From Flammulina velutipes (lineage: Eukaryota; Basidiomycota; Agaricomycetes; Agaricales; Physalacriaceae), in NCBI GenBank assembly GCA_011800155.1, contig CM022368.1, forward strand, positions 992,001 to 1,056,000: a stretch of DNA of 64,000 nt, in the 5' to 3' direction. The notes beneath the pieces are model-generated. The model was given only the letters and a program-made list of their open reading frames with translations. It was not told where the DNA came from and searched no databases. Shown here piece by piece: positions 1 through 12,539 of the stretch; within the stretch, counting starts at the first letter, position 1, and each line of letters begins with the position of its first letter. Position numbers and translations under genes: made by a program.

Positions 1-2497
1 AGACGCCCCACGAACTGCGTTTCTTTTCCGTGCCGACCTCATACAGTAGCTCCACGTACGACGCAGCGACCACTTCAGACCCTTCACCAATCGAATGCTC
101 CGAGTACTCGCGAATTGTCAAAGTCCCAGTGATCCACGAAGATATGGCGCTTAAGGTCGAAGACAGCGGTCCATTGCCCTCTCCCTCCACCTTTACAACT
201 TGGCCGAAGAGCAGGAACTCTCCCTTCAGCACACGCTTCGTAGCGTCAACATGATCGAGCTGGAACGACTCCAAGCCAAACTGTGACGGCTTGACGGAGT
301 CATAAGAGAAAGTCGTCTTGAACAGCTCCGTCAAAGCGCCAACGGTGATCTCGCCACCAGCGTCCCGAGCAGCGCGCTGCACGATTTCGAAAAAAGATGC
401 CTGGAATCTCCTGGGAAGTTCCAAGCCTAGAGAGTTGACGATGACACTCGCGACATCCGCCTGACCAGATTTGGCGTTGAAGCCCACCGATAGCTTCAGC
501 TCTGGCAGCTCCATATCGCCAATCGCGGTGTTAACCGCACTGAGCACCGCGCGTAACCCTGAACCAGCAATGTCCGAGTCTACACCCACACCCCACCATG
601 ACTGAGATGACTTGCGGTCGCCAGCTGGGATGAGCTCGATATACGATGCTGCACGGGCATTTTGAGCTTCCCGAGCCTCGAAATCAATCGTGTGTTCCGA
701 GTATTCACGGATTGAGAAATCGATTTTGAGGTGCGTTCGTAGGGCGTCCAGAAGAGCAGACAGAGGTCCATTACCGTCACCGCGAATGACCCGCAGAGTG
801 CCATCGACGTTGATCGTACCGTCGAACCTCCTTCGCTCATCGGCTTCATCGCCCGAAGAAGTGGGATCAGGACTGGGCTCCGTCGAAATCTTGAAATTCC
901 TCAACGACAGTCTACCCTTGTATTTCGGTCCACCAAAACGGTATGTAGAGCGAAAGGCAGTAGTGATGTCGTCTACAGTCATCTCGCGCGCCTCTCGGTC
1001 TGAGATGGCTTGGATGACCTGATAGAACGAGATCTGCATCTTCCGTGGCATGTCCAGTCCTAAGTGCTGCTTGATGAGATATGCAATGCCACCTTTGCCG
1101 GATTGCGAGTTGACACGGATGACAGCCTCGTATGTGAGGCCTAGATCAGCGGGATCGACGGGCAAGTAGGGAATGTCCCAGTATTGGGGCTCGCCCTTGG
1201 CTGCTGCTTCTGCGTGTCGTATCTGCTGGGCTTCGAATCCCTTTTTAATGGCATCCTGATGCGAACCAGAGAATGCCGTGAAGACGAGCTCGCCCGCGTA
1301 TGGATGGCGAGGATGTATTGGGAGGTCGTTGCACTGTGTCACGACGTCGATGACAGATTGGAGATCGCTAAAATCGAGATTTGGTTTGATACCCTGCGAG
1401 TACAGGTTCAGAGCCAAGTTGATGAGGTCGACATTGCCCGTTCGTTCTCCGTTTCCGAAGAAACAGCCCTCAACTCGATCTCCGCCAGCAAGAATACCAA
1501 GTTCGGTTGACGCAATTCCAGTCCCTAAAGAGTCAAGTAAGTCACAGGAGACAAACTACATTAACAGACAACCAACCTCGGTCATTGTGGGGATGCAGAG
1601 AGATTAGAACGTGATTGCGGTTCGAGATTTTGTTACAGAAGTTTTCGATCTATAGAAAATTTAGCGTCTACACGGACTGGAGTGAGACTTAACGACTAGC
1701 CTGGTCAGCGTAGTGATTAGGAGGCGCGATTTCAACAGTAGATGGTAGATTGAAGATGACTTTGTCCTCGAATTCTGGTCCAGCCTTGCCCCAGGCTTTC
1801 AGTACAGCTTCGCAGACTTCGATAGCGAAGTCGGGTTCCGTCTGAGTGAAGGTTTCGGGGCTGTATTCGTAACGGAATTGAGTGCCAAATTTGGCGGTGC
1901 ATTCCTCTGTCAGACGCCTCACAATGTGGGTATGCGAGACGGCGAGGTCGATCGTTTTCTCTTTGGAGTTGCGGAAGACGACGTTACGGAATGTAGGGGA
2001 CGTCGCGTTGTACATGTGTAGAATGGCATGTTTGCAACCGGCAACAGAGTCAATAGTTCGTTTGATGAGGTCCTCTCGTGCAGGCGTCAGGACCTACTGT
2101 GTCTCAGAGAGAAAGCCAGAAAATATAGCGGATAGATTGACCGACCTGTATCCAGACATCGTCTGGTATTTCCTTATTTTCGATGAGGCCTCGAACGAAG
2201 TTAAAGTCAGTGTCGCTAGCAGCGGGGTATGCGACTTCGATTTCCTTGACACCAGACTTGACCAATTGGCGGAAGAAAGTAGTCTTTTGTTCGATGGACA
2301 TTGGATTTGCCAACGCCTGGTTTCCGTCGCGCAGGTCAGTCGAGAGCCACAATGGGGCTTTGGTGAATGTTTTTGAGGGCCATTGGCGATCCTTGAGGTT
2401 CAAGGGAGTGTACGGCTTGTACTTTTGGGATGGATCTGGCCTTGGAGAAGTTTAGTTCGAGCATACATATCTTTTGTGTGACTCACAGCATAGGCAT
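1..2497 (-). CDS. LEU4: 2-isopropylmalate synthase, 3' end outside window
   Basis: Condenses acetyl-CoA with 2-ketoisovalerate, the first committed step of leucine synthesis. Exons read on the minus strand: 2497-2487, 2440-2146, 2093-1701, 1649-1577, 1524-1 (continues off the window). The start ATG at 2497 gives MPML followed by [11 protein letters not shown], the usual fungal N-terminus. Seen: [11 protein letters not shown] (metal/substrate loop), [18 protein letters not shown] and [11 protein letters not shown] of the DRE-TIM catalytic barrel, then SQSGKGG and a LeuA dimerisation domain with [10 protein letters not shown] and YSEHTIDF. Odd: after a complete regulatory domain a second SGQADVAS...GEGNGPLSS...YSEHSIGE unit follows, so the allosteric region looks duplicated. 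The third intron (1700-1650) starts with GC instead of GT. Family identity is certain; only the C-terminus is missing. Confidence 0.95.
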
Positions 2498-2595
2498 GGT
2501 GGGCGTTGGTATTCAAGAAAGTAGCCATGACGTAAATTTCATCGACGTTATTATTGACTCGAATTGACTCGTTTATCTTTCTGATCAGTGCAATC
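2498..2595. promoter_or_regulatory. short bidirectional promoter between LEU4 and GUS1
   Basis: Only 98 bp separate the two start codons, which face away from each other. It must therefore contain or overlap both core promoters and 5' leaders. No TATA box is obvious. Linking a leucine-synthesis gene to a tRNA synthetase suggests shared amino-acid control, which is inference. Confidence 0.6.
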
Positions 2596-5073
2596 ATGGC
2601 GACATTGACACTTTCTTCAAAGTTGTCGCCCTTTCCTTACGCTGCGATAGCCACTGCAGCATACACTTCCAAGGCTCAGCTCGTCTTTGACGACAGCGCG
2701 ACTGGCCCAACACTCGACCTCGATGGATCGCAAGTCACTACCGAGGAGGACATTGTCAAGGCCCTCGCAACCAAGGGAGGCCTTGCTGAAGACAGTGCAA
2801 AGGCTGCCTCGTATTTTGCCCTTGCTAAAAGCTTGACATCAGTCACTGCCGTCCCACAAGTTCTCGCTGCACTCGATTCCTTGGATGACCATCTTGCGTG
2901 GCGGACGTTCCTCATAAGCCACGAGTTGACTTCTTCTGATCTCATTGTCTGGGGTTCTATCAAAGGTAAGCTTCACATTTACTGCTCCTTCAATCGTACC
3001 AAGTATCCCAGGCAGCATTAAAATCATTGGCTTGCTCAAAAACAACAAACACGTTCATCTCAACCGGTGGTACAATCATATCGAATCCCTCCAATCTACA
3101 CAGACGGCGCTCGCGGCTCTGACCTCTGCAAAAGCCAGTAAGGCTCGCTCTACCAAGGTTGCGGCTGGTTTCGCGCTCGGACTCGATGGCGGCGAGATGG
3201 GCAAAGTCGTGACGCGCTTCCCTCCTGAGCCAAGTGGTTACCTTCACATCGGTCATGCCAAAGCTGCGATGCTCAACCAATACTTTGCTAAAATGTACAA
3301 GGGCAAGCTAATCATTCGCTTCGATGACACCAACCCCAGTAAAGAGCGCGTACGTGTTGTTTCCTAGGATTATCGTGCCTTTCACTCACTCTTCCCCATA
3401 GACTGAATTCGAGGACACCATCTTGGAGGACCTCCTCTTGCTGGACATCAAGGGAGACGTCATCACCCACACCTCCGACTACTTCGACCAACTGTACGAG
3501 TATGCCCTTACAATCATCAAGGCAGGCAAGGCCTATGCCGACGACACGGAGCAGATTCAGATGCGCGCTGAACGTTACGATGGCTTGCCATCGAAGCATC
3601 GCGATGATAGTATCGAAGACAATCTCAAGCACTTCGCTGAGATGACTTCCGCCACCCAGGAAGGCCTGCGATGGTGCCTACGGGCGAAGATCAGTGTTGA
3701 CGATCCCAACAAAGCTCTCCGCGATCCCGTCATCTATCGCTGCAACACCCTCGCTCATCATCGGACAGGGTGCGTCTGTTCGTTATATCCAGTATTCCGT
3801 CCTCACCTCATTGATCAGTGACAAATGGAAAGTGTACCCTACATACGATTTTGCCTGCCCTATTGTAGATTCCATCGAAGGCGTCACTCACGCCCTGCGT
3901 ACGAACGAGTACCGAGATCGCAATCCTCAATACTGGTGGATGACCGAGGCCGTTGGTATCCGAAAGGTCAAAATATGGGACTTCAGTCGCCTTAACTTCA
4001 TATACACTCTCCTGTCCAAACGGAAACTACACGACTTCGTTAACAGGGGTATTGTGCGGGGATGGGACGACCCTCGGTTCCCAACTGTGCGAGGTATTCG
4101 TAGGCGGGGGTTAACGGTTGAGGCGCTTCAGCAGTTCATGTTGATGCAAGGACCTTCCCAGGCGATCGTATCATTGGAATGGGACTCGATTTGGGCGATG
4201 AACAAGAAAGTCATCGATCCAATAGCACCTCGTCACTGGGCCATTATCGAAGCTGACCGGTACGTCCATGTTGTTGTGAGAACTTTGTGACTGACGCTGC
4301 GAAAGTGTACCTGTAATCGTTAATGGCGCGCCCACGGCCGTGGAAGTGAAGATTTTGCCAAAACACAAGAAGAATCCGGACATTGGAGAGAAGAAGACCG
4401 TTTACTCGTCCGAGATTTTGGTCGAACAAGAGGACGCGGCTTCATTCGAGGATCAGGAGGAGGTAAGATTACGTTTATTGTAAGTATGCCCACAGAGCTG
4501 ATGACTTTCCAGATTACCCTCATGGACTGGGGCAATGCCATCGTCAAATCCAAGACTATCGATCCTTCATCCGGCAAAGTAACCTCCATCGAAGTGGACT
4601 TGCACCTTGAAGGTGATTTCAAGAAGACCAAGAAAAAGATCACCTGGATTGCCCAGCCGACGACTTCCCATCCCCTCATCCCAATCACCCTCTTGGACTA
4701 CGACTACCTCATCACGAAGAAAAAGCTCGAGGAGGATGATAATGTTCTGGACTTCACCACACCCGTGTCGGAGTTCCGCGAGAGCGCGTTGACAGATGGG
4801 AACATCCATGATCTCAAGAAGGGTGATTACTTGCAGTTCGAGAGGAAAGGGTACTTTGTGTTCGATGGCAAGGGCGAGGATGGCAAGTTGGAGTTCATCA
4901 GGATTCCGGATGGCAAGGCTGCAGGTTTGGCGAGTAAGGCAACCCCTGCGGCTCCTGTCAAGGCGACTGAGCCTAAAACGACGATGTACAAGGTAGAGAG
5001 CATATATGCTGGCGGGGTCAAGCCGGAGCTCGATTCGAAGATGTACAAATTGGATAGTATCTACGACCATTGA
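2596..5073 (+). CDS. GUS1: cytosolic glutamyl-tRNA synthetase
   Basis: Charges tRNA-Glu with glutamate in the cytosol. Exons 2596-2965, 3012-3349, 3402-3769, 3819-4259, 4306-4462, 4513-5073 join in phase to 744 residues. Seen: an N-terminal GST-like part (residues about 1-170); the class I HIGH signature in [12 protein letters not shown] (around residue 200); [27 protein letters not shown]; the KMSKS-equivalent LSKRKL (around residue 424); and the C-terminal anticodon-binding beta-barrels ([18 protein letters not shown]). The sequence features are of the eukaryotic/archaeal GluRS type rather than the bacterial or mitochondrial type. Start chosen at the first ATG in frame with the N-terminal domain. 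Divergent partner of LEU4. Confidence 0.95.
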
Positions 5074-5284
5074 GTAATAAACTGCTTCTTATTCAATTGT
5101 CAAGACGACTTATGTCGACCAAAATGACGCCACATATGAGATGCAGGTGGCGTCTAACACTGAGTTATTGACGTTCTACCCTCTCAAAGTCAATCACAAA
5201 TCAATCCTCAATAACTTGAACAAGTTCCTTATGGCAGCAACGATACTAACGTAATAGCCTAAGTTTAGGACACGATTCAGAATC

Positions 5285-6973
5285 TCATGGGCTCCCACGC
5301 TTTACCAGGTCCGTCGAGGATTCCACGGTTGTGTCACTGCTTGTAGTTTGAAGATGATCCGGCATCGAAGGTTTATCCTTTTCTTCCACCTGATGCGAAA
5401 CTGCAATGTTGGATGCATGAAGCAATGTAGAACTCATAGATGAGAAACACTTACCCTCCATCAACTCCGCCTTTTCGCGCAGCTTGGAAAGCATCTTCTT
5501 ACGGAAGTAGTCGCGTAGTCTACCCTCTGCCATGTCTGGAACGCGCCATTCCGTCGGCATGCAGTTTTCCTGCCCTTCCATAGGGGGGGCACAGTGTACG
5601 ATGCACCAGTCTATGTTTATGCGTGCGACGAAGTACAGCTCGCAAAGACGGCAGGATGTTCCTGACGTGCCGATGTAGGAGGCTGCGACCTCGTGGCAGA
5701 TTTCGTCTAGGACGAGGCATTCGGCGTGCGGACCAACTGTGCTCGCCATAGTGAATTTGCGTTCAGTTTCTGAGGCTATGTGGTGAGCAGGTATGAAGGT
5801 GACGACAACGTTCCGAAGAGAGCGTACCATCGGCTTGAAACGTCCATGGAAGTTGTGCAAACAGCTTTCCCACAATTTCTTTCTCTATCTCCAGGATGTC
5901 TTTTTCGGGCTGAGCTGGATCGAATTTCGGCGTCCATCCCGCGTCCTTGAGAACCGAGCCGATGGACTGCGCGTTGATCGTAAAGTAAACCGGGGATTGC
6001 TCCAAGGCAGCTCGGGACTTTACACTCAAGACCTGGCAATCAACGAAATACGACATCCTCTTCGATAACGCACTGTCTGCGAGACGACGAAAGTGCATAT
6101 GAGGGACCATGAGATCCAGGAACCAATCCCGAAAATTGACGATTGTGTTCGTAGCTGTAGGTTTCCAGTGAGCGATCAACTATATGTGTAGAACGTTGCC
6201 GTACTTTCAAAGTGATATTTGCTGCAAAGATCCAGGAGGTTGGGTCCCGAAAGTTGCCTCTCATCGGAGGGAATCAAATACAACATATACCCCGCCGATG
6301 ATACGAAACGCGAAAGCTTCACTGTCAAACCTTCCACTTCACACAGCTTTTCCACCCCGACATTGTCCTGGAATAGTAGAGGTAGACATTCGAAGAGATC
6401 CGCGAGATTATTGAGCATGGAGGCATGCATCCCCTGCCTTAACGACTCGAATCCAGGAGGTTGTTTGACGTTACTGTCCCCACAGCGTCTCACCAACTGT
6501 GTAAAGTGGTTATAGTACCCTTCTCTAGCGAGAACGTGCCAGAACCGGAGTTGTTGATGTTTGATAACGGAGTCCTCAAGTTCATGCAGCTGCCGATGCA
6601 CGGGCGAGTTCACGTTTGCCGAGAGAGAGTTGATCATAGAACCAAGCGACGCAAGCTCATCCGGAGAAATTTCCTGACGAATCTTGCGCAACGAGTCCAT
6701 GATATGTTGAATGTGTTCCACGACCTTGGGCTCGTTACGTTCGTCGTTGTCCGCTACCACGAGCTTGATATGTTCTCCATCGATTATTGCGCCAACTGCG
6801 ATGTGTTGTCCAGTTTCCTTTGAAAGGGCGAGATGCGCGATACTATCCAGGACTTCCTGCGCGTGCCAGGACGAGGGAGATTTCTTTTTTTGATAGGTTT
6901 TGAAGGTTTCACCACATAGTCCATATACGAGAGCGGCGAGATGGTTGGGATCTTTGGGGTCAAAGGACGCCAT
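5285..6973 (-). CDS. hypothetical protein with OTT_1508-like deaminase motif
   Basis: Exons 6973-6205, 6154-5828, 5775-5455, 5400-5285 join in phase to 510 residues. The N-terminal 370 residues are helical-looking and I do not recognise them. Near residue 380 there is HAECLVLDEI and near residue 405 SCRLCELYF, that is H-A-E followed by C-x2-C. This spacing matches the zinc site of the deaminase superfamily, as in the fungal OTT_1508-like group, whose substrates are unknown. Family assignment is by motif only. An in-frame start exists further upstream (to about 7102), but the ATG at 6973 opens a more typical N-terminus. The C-terminal tail after residue 470 is serine/threonine-rich and probably disordered. 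No signal peptide or membrane segment is seen. Confidence 0.7.
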
Positions 6974-8335
6974 CGTCGTGGTGGTACAGATCAGGAGATA
7001 GTGAAATCGCAGCATACCAGCCCAGCACGTGTAGGGCACTTTCCGGACGAGAATACCGGAAAGAACACTCGTGTCTTTCCATGCCTTGACTTTGAAAGCC
7101 AAATCACTCGTCAGTCCTGTGAGATACCTATTCAGTTACTTTACAGAGGTGTATCTACTTGAACTCGCAACTCACAAGTCCGGTATCATTCATTATCGGC
7201 GCCGACCAGGGAGGGGAACATTCATTCCAAGTCGGAGCCATTTCATGAATCCAAAGTTTTATGTCGTTCCTTCTCATGCGTAGCGTATGGCACGGTTTTG
7301 TGAACAACAAAGGAGGTTCCAGACGAGAAAAATGTAACAGCTAGCCCAGAAAAATGCATCAGCGAGTATTATTGTCTGGTAATAACGTACATAATGCCAT
7401 TGACGAGCCCTTTATCTTCCAACTACGAGTCATGGAAGTGCCGGCGGAAGCCTCCGTTAAGGAAATCCCTTCGGACATCCAGCATGGCTAGGAAGGTCTC
7501 CGGGCTTCTTCAACGTGTTCCAGCAAGTGAACCTAGGTCATCAGCTAAGTACACCTATGTCTTATCATAGGTTTGGTCTACGGAATGTGGACTGATTGAC
7601 CAAAGGGCGATAGCCCTTGACTGTCGTAGCGCAGTGGACGTGAACACGAGATTAAGAAAAGACTGCAAGTAATATCAGGCTGTGGTTTGAGGATTCGTTA
7701 CTTGAACGGCGTGGTTCTGGTGCTACGCGCTCGTGATACATTGGGATCCAAATTTCCAAAATTACGCACGAGAGAGTGACATACAATTCGTTCTCCGTTA
7801 ATGGGCAATCGTTCTGGAGGTCTTCACACCACGATAATTCGTATCAATGAGACCCCAACTTCCGTTGTATTCGCAGAGCAGAGAGTCGTATTACAATAGC
7901 CTCAGAGTTGGGAGATTGACATTTGTCGATACAATATCCCGCATAGGATCAAACCTATGCACTGACAAGGTCAATACCATGACGAGGTGGGCTTGAACTA
8001 ACTTGAAAGCACCTGTAATAGATTGAAACATGTCTTCAAGCGCCCAAGTGACTGTCGTAGTACATTCGCTAGGAGTTGTGGCATCATTGCCGAGTTGAAG
8101 ACATGAGTTGTGGCCGCGATAGCTTCATGGTGGTGGTAAGTAAATAAGGAAACGTAAAACAGGGCGAACAAAAAACTCGATACACGTGGCGACAACTCTG
8201 ACGTCCACATCCATCATTCATCATGGCGAACGCGCAGCGACTATCTTTCCTTCCACTCTCACCTTGTTGGTCGGCAAAGCTCCAAGCTTCAAAGCCCGTA
8301 GGCCTCGGCTGTCGATTGAGGTGTCGAATGCCATA
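6974..8335. other. intergenic, no gene recognised
   Basis: About 1.36 kb between divergent genes. Only short unsupported reading frames are seen. I find no convincing tRNA, transposon end or conserved protein fragment. It probably holds both 5' leaders and promoters. Confidence 0.5.
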
Positions 8336-10287
8336 ATGTCCTCAAGTAGTCAACTATCAACTCGGGAGCTTATCGACAAACTGGTTGTCAAATTAAACAA
8401 AAAGTAAGTTGAAATCGATGTCGCGGACGATTACTTATCTCACATATGACTTCGTAGAAAATACACATCGGCAGACCAGGCAAGTTTTTGTCTAGCATTC
8501 GCCCACTACCTCAGACTGAACTCGTACAGCTCGACGCGCTCGAAACACGGTTCCAGAAGCTGCTCGCGATAGTTCGCGGCAAACGGAACCTCATCCAGCC
8601 TATTCACAAGCTACCAGCGGACATACTTGAAAGGATCTTCCTCCAAATTCAGCCTACATTCCCGAGTTTTCTGCCAACTCCTCCATCCGGCTGCAATTAT
8701 GACGCCACTCACCTTGATTGGTTATCCCTCCTTCACGTTTGTCGGTACTGGCGTGGAATTACCGCTTCATCTAAACAGTTATGGGCTAACATCGACAACG
8801 CCTATGCCCCGGACAAATTTCTACGACGGTCTGGTGATCATCCCGTCACAGTTTTTCTAGGTATCCGCACGCCGCTGCGTGCTGCGAGCGAAGTGGCCAT
8901 TCTCGCGCCTCATTTGCATCGCGTTAAACACTTGCACTTGGGGTTTCCAAAGGACATCACCCCCACAGATATTCCCAAGCTATTTGACGCCCTCTCTTCC
9001 CCCGCCGCAAGCCTCCAGAGTCTGAGTATCAGCACTCATGGGCTGCTGACGGCAAATACACACGTACCTTCTCTCTTTGACAATTACATGCCGAATCTTC
9101 GTCAACTATCCCTTGAATACTACACATCCTGGCCCCTCCAATACTTTAGGAATCTGACGCATCTTTGCCTGCATCACCAACCATCGTCTTCTTTGACGCG
9201 GCCGTCAACCAACCAGTTCCTCGACTTTCTCGAAGCGAGTCCTAACTTGGAGGAGCTTATACTGGCACAGGCGGGCCCGACCCGAGAACGGGATGACGAT
9301 CTACCTGCACCAGCTTACGGGAGACGCGTACATCTAAGTCGCCTCCGGGAGCTGTCTTGGGGTGAGATCGAGGATATGGCGTGCGTTCGCCGACTGCTGT
9401 CGTATCTTTCTCTTCCCCAGACGTCTTGCCTTTATTTTTGGGGCCCAGCCCATGCCAACGGTGGTGACCTCGCAGCATTCATACCTGCAGACTTGGCATA
9501 TCTACCTTGTATGCTGGACATAACAGAATGGAAACTGCGATGTTCAAGTTATCCCTCCGCGATAGGTGCAGGTATCTACCTCCTTGCATTTGTGCATGGC
9601 GTTCTGTATACGTTGGATATTGCTTGGGAGTCGTATATTGCGCGGCTTCCTGTCGCTTTTGCGCAGATCATTCAGGATGTGCAGAAGTTCTACGTCTTGG
9701 ATAACATCAATGTTTCCACGGACTTTTGGAAGGAAGTTTTTGGTGCTCTTCCCCATCTGGGCACTCTCATGCTTCAGCCTCCTCAACAATGGGGCTCTTC
9801 ACGCGCAATTCTTAGTGCTCTATACCCGGAGGATGTCGGTGAAGGGAGCCTTCGATTAGGATTGAAGCACATGTTCGGGATGACAGCCGCTATCTGCCCT
9901 AAGCTGCGAACGCTGTTGATCGAGGCAGACCCAGGATTCCAGGGATTCTACATTAGTGCGTTCGCCAAGGCGCGTATGAAGAGAGGAAGCCCCCTGCAGT
10001 ATGTGGAGATCAAGCACTTTCCGGCGTCCACGCAGTCAGTGGTGGTACATCCTGCTGCATGGTTTTCGACACTTTCACAGGCCACTGGAACGGGATCGCA
10101 AACTGCATGGGCGTCTGCGCCATTGCCAGAGCAGGAGAGGCTGGAGGCGGAGGATCGACATGCCTTGGAGAGGTCTGTGAAGAGGGTGAATTACCTATAT
10201 GACCAGAAGCCAACGGTGTTTGAGCCTCCGTCATGGCCTACACGTGGGTATGTATGGACCACTATGCCATTTCCACATCAGTACTAG
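8336..10287 (+). CDS. F-box protein, tandem copy 1
   Basis: Exons 8336-8403, 8458-8479, 8515-10287 give 620 residues. The F-box lies near residues 55-110 (HKLPADILERIF, then HVCRYWRGI and LWANID). It is followed by a long leucine-rich-like region (NLRQLSLEYY, NLTHLCLHH, NLEELILAQAG) typical of Agaricomycete F-box proteins. Such proteins normally bind Skp1 through the F-box and present substrates to an SCF ubiquitin ligase; the substrate here is unknown. The second intron is only 35 nt and begins GCAAGT (GC-AG). Without removing it the frame is lost, and the next gene has an ordinary GT-AG intron at the same place. The next gene is a clear paralog with the same three-exon plan. Confidence 0.88.
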
Positions 10288-10577
10288 GGACTTTCATGGG
10301 ACTAAGTTGTTCATCTCTATGCTGTATACACATATGTAGCGCACTGGCAGCATCTCCATTTTATCTGGATTCAATCACGATCAGAACGCGCCACTTTAGG
10401 GTGCGCGTGGTACTGAGAACTCGACCTCTTCAATTCGATGAGTATGTATAGTTCCTCTTCAACGTCGGGGATGTGATTGGCGCTGAATGATCAGCTGATA
10501 CTTGATAGCTGGCGCTTAATCTTGATGTAATGATTCTACAGCTTCCGTCTCGACGTCGAAGTGTGCAGAACCGCACG

Positions 10578-12505
10578 ATGGAGAATCCCGCAATACCCTC
10601 TTTGCACAAATGGGCTACGCGAGATTTGCTAGATGCTCTTGCAGTCAAAGTTTCCAGAAAGTACGTCAAACCAAGAAGGAACGAATGATAAACTGATTTT
10701 ACCATGTAGAAGATTTTATTCTATAGATGAGGTAGTTTTCCCCCACCAGCTGCGATGGATATAATCTGATTAGCTTTTAGTTGGATACGCTAGATTCTCG
10801 GCTCCAAAAGATCTCAGCCGTCGTTCGAGGAAGACGAAATGACTTGGTTCCCGTCAACAAATTACCGGAGGAGCTCCTTGTCTCCATCTTCGAGTACACC
10901 CAAGATCGTATCGAAAGCTTCTTACCTACAACACGTGTGGGGACCTACAAATGCGATGACGTCTATGAGGATTGGCTTTGTTTTATGCACGTTTGCCGGC
11001 GGTGGCGTGGCATCGTTGCAACCGCCACAAAGCTGTGGAGTCGCATCAATAGTCATTTCATGGCCAAAAAATTCCTGAAGCGCTCTGGAAATTCGCTGAT
11101 TTCGGTCTACAGTGGTTTTCGTGACCGAGACAGGCCGCCTATAACTCTCTACCAGCCACATATTCGCCGTATCCGTGAGCTCCATGTTTGCGGCGAGAAA
11201 ATGGCAGACCTTTTGGCCATTACAGACGCCGCACCGAATCTCGAGAGTCTAACGATGGATGGTATGAAAGTGATAGGACCGTCTGCCCTCCCCGTTCTAT
11301 TCGGTGGCGATATGCCCCGACTCCGAATGCTGTGTATGGGATACTTCACTACCTGGCCGTCTAACTATTTCCGCGGCCTAACCCACCTATGTCTCTATCA
11401 TCAACCCTTCCCAGAAACTTTCCGCGTAACCACCTCTCAATTCCTCGATTTCCTGGAGAGCAGCCCAGATCTGGAAGAACTTGTCCTCGTCAACGCAGGC
11501 CCTACACGCCCTCAGAATGAAGATTTACCTTCTCCCCCCAATAACAGACGCGTAAAACTTCCAAAACTTCGAGAGTTCACATACGGGAAGCTCATGGATC
11601 CCGCCGTGGCCCGGAGGCTCCTTAGCTTCCTTTCCCTTCCTGAAAGTACGAGACTGTACTTCTGGGGCCACCCATTGCTGTCGGATACTCCCTCCGGAGA
11701 CATCGCCAACTTCATACCGTCCAATCTCGCTGACCTGCCGTGCATGTTAGGAATGAAGCAGTGGAATCTACGCTGCACTATCCTGCACGACCATCTCCGT
11801 CGGAACTACTATCTCATCGCTTTTGTAGACAAAGTGCTCTACACATTGGATGTTTTCACTGAAGAGTTTCTCGTGCGTATGCCTAGCACATATGCGCCGA
11901 TCCTTCGTAGCGTGGAGAAGATGGTGGTGAAGGAGGATTATACCCTTTCGACCTCCTTTTGGCAGGACCTTTTCTGCTGTCTTCCTCTGTTGGGGGTGTT
12001 GGAGTACCAACCCCGCACGTATTGGGACATGTCGCGAGGGATCTTGGCTGCGCTATATCCAGAGCCTAATACAGGTGCTATCAGAACTGGGTTGAGGAAC
12101 GTGTTGTATCCCGACGGAATGTTATGCCCGGAGCTCAAGCAGATGACATTAAATCTCATAGCTGAGCTTCAACCTGAACCCGGATTTGTCGTCAGTTCTT
12201 TCGTCAAGGCGAGGAAGGAGCAGGGAAAACCTTTGGAGAATTTGGAGTTTAGATACAACCGACAAGACCCCTTGCCTCTCAACTATCCGATTCCTTCACC
12301 ATTTGCGCAGCCACTACCGCCACCGCCACCGCCACCACCCATTACGGAGACTACCAGCCTCGAGAGGGAATCTACGCGGGTGATAGAGGCGTCGGTCGAA
12401 GGACTTGTTTATTTGCATGATCAAGAACAGAGAAACTTGGATCCAGTGTCGTGGCCCGTTCGAGGGTTTGTATGGACCAATCCAGGCCTGTTCGATGATG
12501 ATTAG
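10578..12505 (+). CDS. F-box protein, tandem copy 2
   Basis: Exons 10578-10660, 10710-10731, 10781-12505 give 609 residues. It aligns along its length with the upstream F-box gene: NKLPEELLVSIF and HVCRRWRGI in the F-box, then NYFRGLTHLCLYHQ, DLEELVLVNAGPTRP and a C-terminal WPVRGFVWT. The 22-nt second exon has exactly the same length and phases as in copy 1, which supports both models and a duplication origin. A run of eight prolines near residue 535 is special to this copy. An in-frame ATG at 10530 would add 16 residues. Presumed substrate adaptor of an SCF ubiquitin ligase; substrate unknown. Confidence 0.88.
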
Positions 12506-12539
12506 TCCCTGCTCTGATGTATTGTACAACTACCACACC

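Noticed and set aside
7610..7680. A-box-like sequence (TAGCGCAGTGG) suggesting a tRNA gene
   Set aside because: No matching B box or cloverleaf could be formed around it.
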